Source of the DNA: an uncultured Collinsella sp.
Lineage (GTDB): Bacteria > Actinomycetota > Coriobacteriia > Coriobacteriales > Coriobacteriaceae
Assembly: GCA_958421275.1 (NCBI GenBank)
Contig: CATZLI010000009.1
Coordinates: 1 to 64,000, forward strand
Reading direction: 5' to 3'
Length of the DNA: 64,000 nucleotides
The position numbers and the translations under genes are program-made. Under the pieces are notes generated by a model. It worked only from the letters and a program-made list of their open reading frames with translations, was not told the origin of the DNA and did no database searches. Shown one piece after another: positions 50,790-59,439 of the stretch; position 1 is the stretch's first letter, and every line of letters begins with the position of its first letter.

Positions 50790-53006
50790 ATGGAACAATT
50801 CCCGCGATCGAGTTCGCGCAGCTCACGCCACGCGAGCGATCAACAAGCGCCGCACGAACGTTCGCGCGCTAACCGACAAGCCACCGAGCCGTGCCGCGCT
50901 GCAGGCCCCCATCGCGCGCCCGCCAACAAGGGTGCCCGCACCAACAGCGCTGCAAAAGAACAGGCGCCCACGCGCCCCAAATCTCGCTATATCCCCGCCC
51001 TCGACGGCCTGCGCACGCTTGCCGTCGTCGCGGTGGTGCTCTATCACCTCAACCTCGCATGGGCACAAGGCGGCCTGCTCGGCGTCACGATCTTCTTTGT
51101 GCTTTCGGGCTATCTGATCACGCGTCTGCTCATCAACGAAGTGACAAAGACCGGCCGCATCGACCTCAAGAGCTTCTGGATCCGCCGTATCCGCCGCCTG
51201 TTCCCCGCCGTGGTGACCGTCGTAGTGGTGACCTGCGCGCTGTGCACCGTCTTTAACCACGTGATGCTCACCAAGATGCGCCCCGACATCCTGCCGTCGC
51301 TGTTGTTCTTCAACAACTGGTGGCAGATTGCCCAAAACGTCTCGTACTTCAATGCTCTGGGCGACCCCTCGCCGCTCACGCACTTTTGGTCGCTTGCCAT
51401 CGAGGAACAGTTCTACCTGATTTGGCCGCCACTGCTGTTTGCCATGGTATCCATGCATGTGAGCAAGCCCAACACACGCCGCGTGGTTCTGGGCCTTGCC
51501 GCGGTATCTGCCCTCGCCATGATGGCGCTTTACAACCCTGCCGCCGACCCCAGCCGCGTGTACTACGGCACCGACACCCGCGTGTTCTCGCTGCTGCTGG
51601 GCGCCTGGATGGCCTTTATCCCCGATAGCGATCTGGCGCCGGTGCGTCTCGCTCATCGTTTGGGGCTCAATCGCCTGGCTGGCGCCGCCAAGCACGGCAA
51701 GAACGCTGAGGACAAGCCTGGCAAGAAGGCCGACGAATCAGCCGATACCGCCCCGGCACAGCCGAGCGCCCTCGTGCGTTTTTGGTCCTCGCCCGCATCC
51801 ATCGATGTCTTGGGCGTCGTGGGTCTGGTTGGCCTTGCCGCCATGGTCGCGCTCACCAACGGCTACACCGCCTTCCAATATCGCGGAGGCACGCTACTGT
51901 GCTCCATCCTCACGCTCATGGTTATTGCGGCATGTGTGCAGCCCCAGGGCATGGTCGCACGGGCTTTGGCCGCCGAGCCGCTTGTATGGATTGGCAAGCG
52001 CTCCTACAGCATCTACCTGTGGCACTATCCGCTGCTGCTCCTCATGAACCCGGTCGCCAACATCAGCGATACGCCCTGGTGGCAGTACATCTTGCAGGTA
52101 CTTGTGGTGGTCGCCGCCGCCGAGTGCTCCTATCGCTTTATCGAAACGCCGTTTAGGAAGGGCGCCTTCGGCCGCACCGTCGCCGAATTCCGCGATGGCA
52201 CCACCACGCCCGCCGGCTGGGTGCGCGCGCATATTCCCGTGTGCGCCGTTTGCGGCGTCGTGCTTGTCGTGGCGCTGGGTGGTCTGGTCTTTGTGCCCGA
52301 CACATCCGCGCTGAGCGGCGAGGGCGCCGAAATCCTAAACAAGGAAGCCAAAAATGCAAAACCCCAGGACCAGCAGGCGGCCGATGACACCGACAAGGAC
52401 AACGACGGCTTCCCCGACGGATCCTACGACCTGCTGATGATCGGCGACTCCGTGTCGCTGCGCGCCGTCGATTCCTTTGACGGCGTGTTCCCCCACAGTC
52501 ACATCGATGCCGAAAAGGGCCGCCAGTTCGATGCGGGCCGCACAACATTTGAGGGTTATATCCAGCAGAACCTCGCCGGCAAGATCGTAGTCTTTGCGCT
52601 GGGCACCAACGGCCTAGTGACCGATGCCCAGATTGACGCCATCATGGCCGATGCCGGCAATCAGCGCACCGTCGTATTTGTAAACACGCGCAGCCCGCAG
52701 CCATGGGTCGGCGCCACCAATCAGGCCATCGCCAACGCCGCCACGCGCTATAAAAACGTTCGCGTTATCGACTGGTACGGATATAGTGCCAACCGCAACG
52801 ATCTGTTCGACGGCGACGGCACGCACCTTTCGAACGCAGGTGTGACCGAGTACCTTAAGCTCATCCACGATGCCGTCAAGAAGGACCTGCCCGTGCACCC
52901 CGAGGATCACGTTAACGATCCGCAGCCGGCGGCCGTCAAATCCGCTGCTGACGCACTCGTCAACGCGCTCGCCTACAAACCGCACAAGCTAGGCGGCGAC
53001 AAGTAA
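50790..53006 (+). CDS. Membrane O-acyltransferase with SGNH domain, OatA-like
   Basis: 738 aa. After a disordered N-terminus (residues 1-65, rich in Arg, Ala and Ser) comes an acyltransferase_3 membrane domain: YIPALDGLRTLAVVAVVLYH with the conserved His, FFVLSGYLITRLLI, FWIRRIRRLFPAV and LTHFWSLAIEEQFYLIWP. A Lys/Asp-rich loop interrupts the membrane domain. The extracellular C-terminal part has SGNH motifs: MIGDSVSL (Ser), ALGTNGLV (Asn) and DGTHLSNAG (Asp/His). The pair transfers acetyl from the cytosol to cell-wall glycan, as in peptidoglycan O-acetyltransferase OatA. Divergent from ribokinase; 186 bases between them. Confidence 0.9.
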   Translation: MEQFPRSSSRSSRHASDQQAPHERSRANRQATEPCRAAGPHRAPANKGARTNSAAKEQAPTRPKSRYIPALDGLRTLAVVAVVLYHLNLAWAQGGLLGVTIFFVLSGYLITRLLINEVTKTGRIDLKSFWIRRIRRLFPAVVTVVVVTCALCTVFNHVMLTKMRPDILPSLLFFNNWWQIAQNVSYFNALGDPSPLTHFWSLAIEEQFYLIWPPLLFAMVSMHVSKPNTRRVVLGLAAVSALAMMALYNPAADPSRVYYGTDTRVFSLLLGAWMAFIPDSDLAPVRLAHRLGLNRLAGAAKHGKNAEDKPGKKADESADTAPAQPSALVRFWSSPASIDVLGVVGLVGLAAMVALTNGYTAFQYRGGTLLCSILTLMVIAACVQPQGMVARALAAEPLVWIGKRSYSIYLWHYPLLLLMNPVANISDTPWWQYILQVLVVVAAAECSYRFIETPFRKGAFGRTVAEFRDGTTTPAGWVRAHIPVCAVCGVVLVVALGGLVFVPDTSALSGEGAEILNKEAKNAKPQDQQAADDTDKDNDGFPDGSYDLLMIGDSVSLRAVDSFDGVFPHSHIDAEKGRQFDAGRTTFEGYIQQNLAGKIVVFALGTNGLVTDAQIDAIMADAGNQRTVVFVNTRSPQPWVGATNQAIANAATRYKNVRVIDWYGYSANRNDLFDGDGTHLSNAGVTEYLKLIHDAVKKDLPVHPEDHVNDPQPAAVKSAADALVNALAYKPHKLGGDK

Positions 53007-53190
53007 CACACCGTCAAATCCGCTTGCACCCGGAGGGGGCGTTCCTTATGTGCCGGCACCTAGGGACACTCCTGGCGCGATCGATGAATGCCCTTCCGCG
53101 GCCAAATTCTGGGCTCCGCGCCACCCCGAGCGTCGTTTCCATGCCCCACACCCATAGCAAACTTCGAGCCGACTCCGAGAGGCCGTGGGC

Positions 53191-53225
53191 AAAAAACAGG
53201 CCTCAGCCCATGGCGGAGGCCTGTT
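53191..53225 (-). terminator. Terminator after the mgtE-NRAMP operon
   Basis: Minus strand: AACAGGCCTC pairs with GAGGCCTGTT and is followed by TTTTTTGCCC. It lies 19 bases past the NRAMP-family stop. The rest of the 237-base gap to the acyltransferase gene shows no gene. Confidence 0.9.
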
Positions 53226-53243
53226 AAGAACCCAAAAGAGGCG

Positions 53244-54506
53244 CTACGCGCTGTAGCCCATCGCCTGCAGCACAAACATGACGACTGTCAGCACCGTAAT
53301 CACACCGATAGTCGCCCAGGTAAGCACATTCCACACGCGGCCGTTGCGGTTGGCGCCCATAATGTGTCGATCAGCGGCAATAAGCACCTGAAACACCAGA
53401 ACCACGGGCAACAGCACGCCGTTAATGACCTGCGAGGTCATCATAATCTGGAACAGGTCAACACCGGGCATGAGCACCAGCACGGCAGAGATGCCGATGA
53501 TGGCCGTAATGATGCCGCGATAGACCGGGGCCTCGTCCCAGCTGCGATCGGCGCCGCGCTCCCAGCCAAATGCCTCGCAGATGGCGCTGGACGTAACGCC
53601 TGGCAGCACACAGGCGGCCAAGAAGCTCGCCGCGACCAGGCCCGAGGCAAACAGCACCGTGGACCACTGGCCCGCGATGGGCTCCAACGCGCGGGCGGCG
53701 TCGGCAGCATCGCTGATCTGAATGCCCGCGGGGAACAGCACCGTACCGGTCGTGATGATAATAAAACCGGCGATGACATCAGCAGCGATCGAGCCGCTCA
53801 CGGTATCGATGCGCTGTAGCACGATATCGTCCTCGCCCGCATTCTTATCGACCACGTTGTTCTGCGCCAAGAAGATCATCCACGGCGCGATGGTGGTACC
53901 GATCGTTGCGACCACAAGCGACACGTAGCTGGGGTCATTTTGGATGTTGGGCACAACCAGGTCGACCGCCACCTCGCCCCAGTTGGGGCCGGCCATAAAT
54001 GCAGCAACGATGTAGGTCACGAACACGCAGCTCACCAGCAGCAGAATCTTCTCGATGCGCTGGAAGCTACCCGACATGGTAAGCATCCAAACCAGCAGCG
54101 CCACGAGCGGCACCGAGATGCTCGCCGGCACGCCAAAGAGGGCAAGGCCACTCGCGATACCCGCAAACTCCGAGATGGTCACGGCCGTGTTGGCGATCAG
54201 CAGCGCCGCCATGGCCAGCACGCTCCTGCGCACGCCAAAGCGCTCGCGAATGAGCGACGCTAGGCCCTTGCCTGTGACGCAGCCACAACGCGCCGCAGTC
54301 TCCTGCGTCACGATAAGCAGCACGGTCATGACGGGAAGCATCCACAGCATCTTGTAGCCATAGCTGGCACCGGCGCTGGAATACGTGGCGATGCCGCCGG
54401 CGTCATTGCCCGAAAGCGCCGCCAGAAGGCCAGGGCCCATGGCGCCAAAGATGGCCGCGATGGTCAGCTTTTGCTTGGTGCTCGCCTTTTGCTTCGTGTT
54501 TTGCAC
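53244..54506 (-). CDS. NRAMP-superfamily divalent metal transporter, NRMT (Mg2+) type
   Basis: About 11 membrane helices, 420 aa. Canonical Mn/Fe NRAMPs have DPGN in helix 1 and MPH in helix 6. Here helix 1 has GNDAGG (D35-A-G-G38) and helix 6 has IAPWM (A207-P-W), losing the Asn, Met and His that bind transition metals. This pattern is that of the NRAMP-related magnesium transporters described from Eggerthella lenta. The gene starts nine bases after the mgtE stop (GTG 54506, AGGTGG upstream), supporting Mg2+ as substrate. The substrate is inferred, not shown. Confidence 0.85.
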   Translation of the reverse strand: MQNTKQKASTKQKLTIAAIFGAMGPGLLAALSGNDAGGIATYSSAGASYGYKMLWMLPVMTVLLIVTQETAARCGCVTGKGLASLIRERFGVRRSVLAMAALLIANTAVTISEFAGIASGLALFGVPASISVPLVALLVWMLTMSGSFQRIEKILLLVSCVFVTYIVAAFMAGPNWGEVAVDLVVPNIQNDPSYVSLVVATIGTTIAPWMIFLAQNNVVDKNAGEDDIVLQRIDTVSGSIAADVIAGFIIITTGTVLFPAGIQISDAADAARALEPIAGQWSTVLFASGLVAASFLAACVLPGVTSSAICEAFGWERGADRSWDEAPVYRGIITAIIGISAVLVLMPGVDLFQIMMTSQVINGVLLPVVLVFQVLIAADRHIMGANRNGRVWNVLTWATIGVITVLTVVMFVLQAMGYSA

Positions 54507-54514
54507 GCGACCAC

Positions 54515-56359
54515 CTACCCCATGACCGACATGGTGAGCAACACCGCGGCGATGCAGTACGCCACGCACGAAATCATGACGGCAATGACGTTCATGGCGG
54601 TACCCGACGTATTGAGGTCGTGCCCATCACGCCAGAACAGCACCATCAGGTAAATCACGGCGCTCATGTTGCCAATCAGGCAGACGATGGCCGCAATGTT
54701 AAAGCAGCCGGTAAAGAGCTGCTCCTCAAACATGGGCGCGTCGGGGAATGCGGCGGTGCGCACCAGCTGGGCGCACAGGTAGGTCACGAGCGACAGGATC
54801 AGGCCCATGCCCGTGCTCTGGAAGAAGAACCCCAGATACGGCTTGGGCTCATCGTCATGGCCGTCGTACTCCAGGAAGTAGTTCTTGACGAACGACACCA
54901 TACGCGAAGCAGCCAGCAGCACGAGCGGCATGGCGCACATGGGGAACACCACCAGATGCGCAGAGCCCAGCGCCGTTCCCAGCACTGTTGCCATGATGCA
55001 CGAGGCAATACCCCACACGACAACCCAGTACTGGCGATGCACAAACCAGCTGAGCACATTCGTCGAGTCGTCGGACGCGCTATCGCCCGAACCGACGCCT
55101 GCGATCTGCAGGTCCTCCTGGTGCTCCTCGGCGATAACGTCCATGGCGTCGTCAAAGGTCACGATACCCAAGATGTGACGGTTCTCGTCGCAAACGGGGA
55201 TGGCGACCAGGTCGTACTTGGTCATCTCGTCCGTTACGTCTTCCTGGTCATCGTCGGGCGACACATACACCAGGTCGCGATAGGCCAGCTGGCCCAGCGT
55301 GGCATCGCGGTCGGCCACGATGAGCGTGCGCAGCGAAAGGACGCCGGTGAGCATGCCGCTCGGGTCCTCGGTATAGACATAGTAGACGCTCTCGAAGTCC
55401 TCATCGAGCTTGCGGATCGCCTCGATGGCGTCACCGACCGTCGCCGTGGCGGGCAGGGAGACAAACTCCGAGGTCATGATGCGACCGGCAGTGTTGTCCT
55501 CATAGCCCAGCAGGTTACGAATCGCCTTCTCCTCCTGAACGCCCATCAGGCGCAACAGCTTCTCGGCCTTCTCGTAATCGAGCTCATCGATCAGGTCGGC
55601 GGCGTCGTCCGGGTCCATCATGGCCAGCATCGACGATGCATCGGTGTCGGACAGGCCCTCGAGCATCTCGGTCATAAGCTCGTCGTCGTCGAACTCCGAG
55701 ATGGCCTCGGCGGCCTGGGCGGTGTCGAGCTGCGCGAACACCTGCGCACGCAGGCGCGGGTCGAGCTGCTCGATAATGTCGGCGATGTCAGCAGGGTGCA
55801 GCTCGCCAAGCGTCTTGTGCGACACCGAAAGCTGGATGTTCTTAGTCGAACGGTCGAGCAGGTCCATGTAGGACCAGGCGATGATGTCCTCGCCGAGCGG
55901 TTTGCCCAGGTGCTTCATAAAGCTCTCGACGACATGCTCGAGGGCGGGGCTGATCGCGCGCAGCAGACCACGGGCGCCAACTTCGGCACCCAGCAGACGC
56001 AGCTGATTTTCGCCCGACATGGAAAACTTGATGTCGTTGACGCGCACGACCTTCATGCCCTGCGTGTCGACAATCTGCTTGTTGAGCACGTCGCGCGCGA
56101 GCAAAAGTTCGGTCGGCTGCAGGTACGAAAAACGGATTTCGGTGGCCGGCGACTTAAGGTGTACGCCCGTCTCGTCGATACGGTCGACCCATTTGCGCCA
56201 GCTGATCATAAACGGCGTCTTGCCGGGTCCGCGGAACGCGAGCGACGTCACGTGCGGAAAAACTTCGCCGGTAGCAATGCCAAAATCGTTCACAACGCCG
56301 AGCTTTTCGCCATCGACGTCCAAGACCGGCAGTTTGAGCATCTCACTCAGATAATTCAC
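54515..56359 (-). CDS. mgtE: MgtE-family magnesium channel/transporter with N-terminal PRC-barrel
   Basis: 614 aa. Residues 1-85 form a PRC-barrel-like domain (LPVLDVDGEKLGVVNDFG), followed by MgtE_N helical repeats (LHPADIADIIEQLDP, then MMDPDDAADLIDEL) and a CBS pair (GRIMTSEFVSLPATATVGDA, YDLVAIPVCDENRHILGIV). Five membrane helices close the protein, with the pore region GTALGSAHLVVFPMCAMPLVL. The N-domain/CBS part senses cytosolic Mg2+ in the family. The start is GTG 56359 after GGGGAG. Some 200-300 bases of leader precede it, in which I do not find an M-box riboswitch core. Operon with the NRAMP-type gene. Confidence 0.92.
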   Translation of the reverse strand: MNYLSEMLKLPVLDVDGEKLGVVNDFGIATGEVFPHVTSLAFRGPGKTPFMISWRKWVDRIDETGVHLKSPATEIRFSYLQPTELLLARDVLNKQIVDTQGMKVVRVNDIKFSMSGENQLRLLGAEVGARGLLRAISPALEHVVESFMKHLGKPLGEDIIAWSYMDLLDRSTKNIQLSVSHKTLGELHPADIADIIEQLDPRLRAQVFAQLDTAQAAEAISEFDDDELMTEMLEGLSDTDASSMLAMMDPDDAADLIDELDYEKAEKLLRLMGVQEEKAIRNLLGYEDNTAGRIMTSEFVSLPATATVGDAIEAIRKLDEDFESVYYVYTEDPSGMLTGVLSLRTLIVADRDATLGQLAYRDLVYVSPDDDQEDVTDEMTKYDLVAIPVCDENRHILGIVTFDDAMDVIAEEHQEDLQIAGVGSGDSASDDSTNVLSWFVHRQYWVVVWGIASCIMATVLGTALGSAHLVVFPMCAMPLVLLAASRMVSFVKNYFLEYDGHDDEPKPYLGFFFQSTGMGLILSLVTYLCAQLVRTAAFPDAPMFEEQLFTGCFNIAAIVCLIGNMSAVIYLMVLFWRDGHDLNTSGTAMNVIAVMISCVAYCIAAVLLTMSVMG

Positions 56360-56679
56360 TGGTGCTCCCCATCATTATCCCTTCGGACTGCGGCCATGCC
56401 GGCGCGCCATCCGTGGACTATTAGATATGTATACGCATGCGCGGGCGGCACGCCGCTCGGCGCTCACACCCCGTACATGCGCAAGAAGCACCTGCATGGG
56501 GTCATCGACTGTATGGTCGAGGTTTGGATTTCACCTGCAACCTTTCTCTTGACCCTTGTTATCCGCAGTAACTATAGCATCAGCATCGCGCCGTGGCGCC
56601 AAATTTATGCTCCAAACATCGCAGGCATACCAAACGCTGACGCATCCGTGACATAGTCATTGGGGACGTTCTTACATGA
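56360..56679. other. mgtE leader and upstream region
   Basis: 320 bases with no credible gene. On the minus strand a TATAGT box near 56575 could start a leader of about 200 bases; hairpins are possible around 56440-56470 (GC-rich CGGGCGGCACGCCGC) but no known riboswitch is recognised. The left end adjoins mgtE, the right end holds a GTCCCCAA repeat. Confidence 0.45.
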
Positions 56680-56685
56680 CTAGTC
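56655..56685. repeat. GTCCCCAA-family palindromic repeat containing a stop codon
   Basis: AGTCATTGGGGACG followed by TTCTTACATGACTAGTC, the complement orientation of 20058-20088. The TAG within its ACTAGT end is the stop codon of the deacetylase-like gene (56680-56682), so the repeat fixes the end of that protein. Confidence 0.85.
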
Positions 56686-58086
56686 TGTGGTGTCGTCATC
56701 TTCGGCGAGCTGGGGGAACACGGCGTTTTTGGGTATGGCGGCCTTCGTCAGCGAGGTGAGCTTTTTGCTCAGCGATGTATCCGTCTTGACCAGATCGCTC
56801 AATGTCACGATTTTGTAGCCGTCGGCAATAAGCCCGTCGATAATCTGCGGCAGCGCCTCGAGCGTCTGCTCGGCGCATTCATCGTTATCGGTCAGCAACA
56901 CAATGTTGCCCGGCGTCACCGAATCGAGCACCGTCGAGACCTGCTCGTCGGCACCGTTGAGCAGCCAGTCGCCCGAATCGATATTCCACGAGACCACGGC
57001 AGACACCAGGTCCATCGCATCAATCCAGTTTTGCTCGTCAAAGGCTGCGTAGGGAGCACGCAAAAGCATCGTCGACGTTCCGGTCGCGGACTTGATCGCC
57101 TCGGTGCCCTTCGAAACCTGTTCGCGCACCGCATCGCGATCCTTGCCCTTAAGCGATTCGTCGCTGTAACTGTTGGAGCCGACCTCGCAGCCGGCATCGA
57201 CAATCGCCTTGGCCGTGGCGGGCGAGGCCTCGGCCGCATCGCCCGACAGGAAGAACGTCGCGGTGACGCCCTTTTCCTTGAGCACCTGCAAGATCTGCTT
57301 GGTCGCTCCGCTCGGGCCCTCATCAAACGTCAGCGCCACGTACTTTTCGTTGCCCTTGGGCGCCACGCTCGCGCACTCGACCACGCAATCGGTGGCGGGC
57401 ACGACCTCGCCGCGGTCCTGCGTCTTGCCCGACTGCTCGCCGACCCACACCTCGGAGCGACCCTGGATACCCCACGTCTTAACGTACTCGATGGCACCCG
57501 TGCCCTCGACCTTGAGCTTGGGCTCGATAACCGTCGCCTGGACCTCATGCTTCTCATACGTGTCGCGGCCGTCTTTGACCGTCACCTTCTCGCCGCCCGT
57601 AAGCTCGCGGCTTTTCCACTTGCCCTGTTTTATGCGCTTGCCGTCCACTTTTACCGACAGCTTTTCGCCGCCATGGCGAGTAAGCACGCTGTCGTCAACG
57701 GCCAGCAAGTCCCCGGCGTCGTAGGTATCGGTCAGCTCCTGGTCGTCGATGAGATTTTGCAGCGTAGAGCCGACGCGCACCGCAGTCTCCTGGCCGTTGA
57801 GGACGACATCCACGCTGCGGTTGACGTAGCCCACGACAGCAGCGATGAACAGCACGAGCGCGCAACCCACGGCGATGAGCGCATAGGGCAGGCGAGACGG
57901 ACGGCGGGGAGTGCGGCCGTTGCCGATGCGAGCGCTGCGGTCGCTAAAGCCGCGGCTATGGTTGAGATACATCGCGCCGGGCTTACGGTGACGCTTGCGC
58001 TGACCGCTGGGCAGCTGCCCCAGATCGCGGCGCGCCGTCGGACGCGAGCCCGAGCGTCCGTGTGAATATGATCCGTTTTGGCGCAT
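56680..58086 (-). CDS. NodB-type polysaccharide deacetylase-like membrane protein with altered metal site
   Basis: 468 aa: an Arg-rich cytosolic tail, one membrane helix (about 68-88), a DUF348-like ubiquitin-fold segment (VDVVLNGQETAVRVGSTLQN), then a NodB domain (about 248-440). The fold motifs are there but key residues are not: motif 1 TFDEGP (256 Glu for Asp), motif 2 GSNSYSDE where family members have GNHTYSHP (both His lost), motif 5 LLTD where LLHD is normal. RAPY (343-346) and DSGDW (370-374) are kept. Loss of both metal histidines predicts an inactive or altered enzyme, perhaps a glycan-binding one. ATG follows GGGGGAGGG. Confidence 0.85.
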   Translation of the reverse strand: MRQNGSYSHGRSGSRPTARRDLGQLPSGQRKRHRKPGAMYLNHSRGFSDRSARIGNGRTPRRPSRLPYALIAVGCALVLFIAAVVGYVNRSVDVVLNGQETAVRVGSTLQNLIDDQELTDTYDAGDLLAVDDSVLTRHGGEKLSVKVDGKRIKQGKWKSRELTGGEKVTVKDGRDTYEKHEVQATVIEPKLKVEGTGAIEYVKTWGIQGRSEVWVGEQSGKTQDRGEVVPATDCVVECASVAPKGNEKYVALTFDEGPSGATKQILQVLKEKGVTATFFLSGDAAEASPATAKAIVDAGCEVGSNSYSDESLKGKDRDAVREQVSKGTEAIKSATGTSTMLLRAPYAAFDEQNWIDAMDLVSAVVSWNIDSGDWLLNGADEQVSTVLDSVTPGNIVLLTDNDECAEQTLEALPQIIDGLIADGYKIVTLSDLVKTDTSLSKKLTSLTKAAIPKNAVFPQLAEDDDTTD

Positions 58087-58107
58087 GTGCCCTCCCCCAT
58101 AAACGCA

Positions 58108-58137
58108 GCAAGCCGGAGCAACAGGTCTCCGGCTTGC
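58108..58137. terminator. Hairpin between deacetylase-like and PRC-barrel genes
   Basis: GCAAGCCGGAG pairs perfectly with CTCCGGCTTGC (11 bp, loop of 8). It lies 22 bases past the PRC-barrel gene stop on the minus strand; without a T-run, termination is only probable. Confidence 0.55.
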
Positions 58138-58158
58138 CTCCCATCATTTGGTACGTCG

Positions 58159-58914
58159 CTATTTGCTAGCTTTCGACGAGCCACCGCTCGCCTTTTGATA
58201 TTCGTCCTTAAAGGCCTTGAACATACCGCGCGTCTTGCCGAGCTGCTTGCCCAGCGCGCGACTGCCCTTGTCCACGGCGACCGAGCCCTTGTCATCGAGC
58301 ACCTTGGCGCCCTTCTTGACCTTATCGCCCACCACGACGCTTGCCTCGGCAGCCTTTGCGGCGGCGCCGCCCGAATACCCGAGCGACTTGACCTCGTCCG
58401 AAACGATCATCGCGCCGTCCGCATAGCCGCGCAGCATCGTCGGCGGCATCTGCGTGTCGCCCACCAGCACACTCGAGGCAGTGCCGGCGGTCACGTAGAA
58501 CGTCTGCACGATGCCCGAACGCGGCTTGAACTCCACATCCGAGCAATAGCCCACGACATCGCCCGACTCCGTGCGCACGTCCATGCCAACCCAGATAATG
58601 CAATCGTCCAGGTTGATGTCGAGGCGCTTGGCCGCAGCGGCATCGTAGGTGCCCTTGACGTCGTCAACCGCGATGGCGCCCTCGTAGACGCCAATGGCAT
58701 CGAGCGCCACAAATCGGTCGGGGCGCTCGATCATGCCCGCGATATCGGACTGGCGCACCATAAAGCCCACCACGCGCGTACCGCCCGGGGTAAAGACCGG
58801 AAAGTGAATCTTGCCGAGCTTTTTAGGGCTGCGCGGCGTGCCGTCTTTTTTGGTGCGCTTATCCTCGGTAGGCTTGCGATAGATCTTGGCGCCGACAAAA
58901 TCCCCGGCGCGCAT
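58159..58914 (-). CDS. PRC-barrel domain protein (251 aa)
   Basis: Two PRC-barrel-like units: residues 1-75 (MRAGDFVGAKIY, LGKIHFPVFTPGGTRVVGFMV) and about 105-165 (VGMDVRTESGDVVGYCSDV, GIVQTFYV). A basic C-terminal tail rich in Lys, Ser and Gly follows. No membrane segment. PRC barrels are small beta-barrels found in ribosome-maturation and membrane-adaptor proteins; mgtE nearby also carries one. Its start overlaps the stop of the YtxH-like gene (TAATG), so the two are coupled. Function unknown. Confidence 0.82.
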   Translation of the reverse strand: MRAGDFVGAKIYRKPTEDKRTKKDGTPRSPKKLGKIHFPVFTPGGTRVVGFMVRQSDIAGMIERPDRFVALDAIGVYEGAIAVDDVKGTYDAAAAKRLDINLDDCIIWVGMDVRTESGDVVGYCSDVEFKPRSGIVQTFYVTAGTASSVLVGDTQMPPTMLRGYADGAMIVSDEVKSLGYSGGAAAKAAEASVVVGDKVKKGAKVLDDKGSVAVDKGSRALGKQLGKTRGMFKAFKDEYQKASGGSSKASK

Positions 58915-59303
58915 TATGCCTCGGTCGAAGGCTCCGCGGCCTCGGCGTCGGCCTCGACGGCGTTCTCGACCACGACATCGGCGGCGGGCGTCACGTTACC
59001 GCCCGAGATGGCGTCGTTGAGCTGCTCGCGCAGCTGGTCCATGCGCTCGCGGGCAAGGTCAACCTTGGCACGCAGGTCATCGGTCTTGGCGTCGACCATC
59101 GGGCCAAAATCGTTGACCGCAGCGCGGGCCTCCTCGGCACCGTGCTCGTAGGTGTCGCGCATGTTATCCCAGGCGTCATTGGCGATATCGGCAGCCATGG
59201 CGCGGGTCTCGGCGCCCGAGCGCGGAGCCAGGGCAACGCCGATGATGGCGCCGGCGGCGGCACCGAAGAGCGCACCCGAGATAAAGTTGAAAGTCTTACC
59301 CAT
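58914..59303 (-). CDS. YtxH-like small membrane protein (129 aa)
   Basis: Starts MGKTFNFISGALFGAAAGAI, a Gly/Ala-rich membrane or membrane-hairpin segment with the family's LAPRSGAETR motif right after. A long amphipathic helical region and an acidic tail follow. YtxH proteins are general-stress-related membrane proteins in Gram-positives with no known activity. The second of two ATGs (59303) fits GAGAGGA spacing. It overlaps the PRC-barrel gene by one base. Confidence 0.82.
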   Translation of the reverse strand: MGKTFNFISGALFGAAAGAIIGVALAPRSGAETRAMAADIANDAWDNMRDTYEHGAEEARAAVNDFGPMVDAKTDDLRAKVDLARERMDQLREQLNDAISGGNVTPAADVVVENAVEADAEAAEPSTEA

Positions 59304-59439
59304 GTTCATTCCTCTCCTGCGGGCACCTCGGCGCCCACCGTTTGAATGCTGTCCATTATACCCGCAGCACAGCGCTTGCCGTCTTGCTCATCTGCGTACG
59401 GTAAAGGCGCAGGTACATGATGGTGATAAGCGGGTGAGC

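Noticed and set aside
54620..56656. Plus-strand open frame of about 680 codons antisense to mgtE
   Set aside because: Shadow of mgtE; CBS, MgtE_N and membrane motifs are all on the minus strand.
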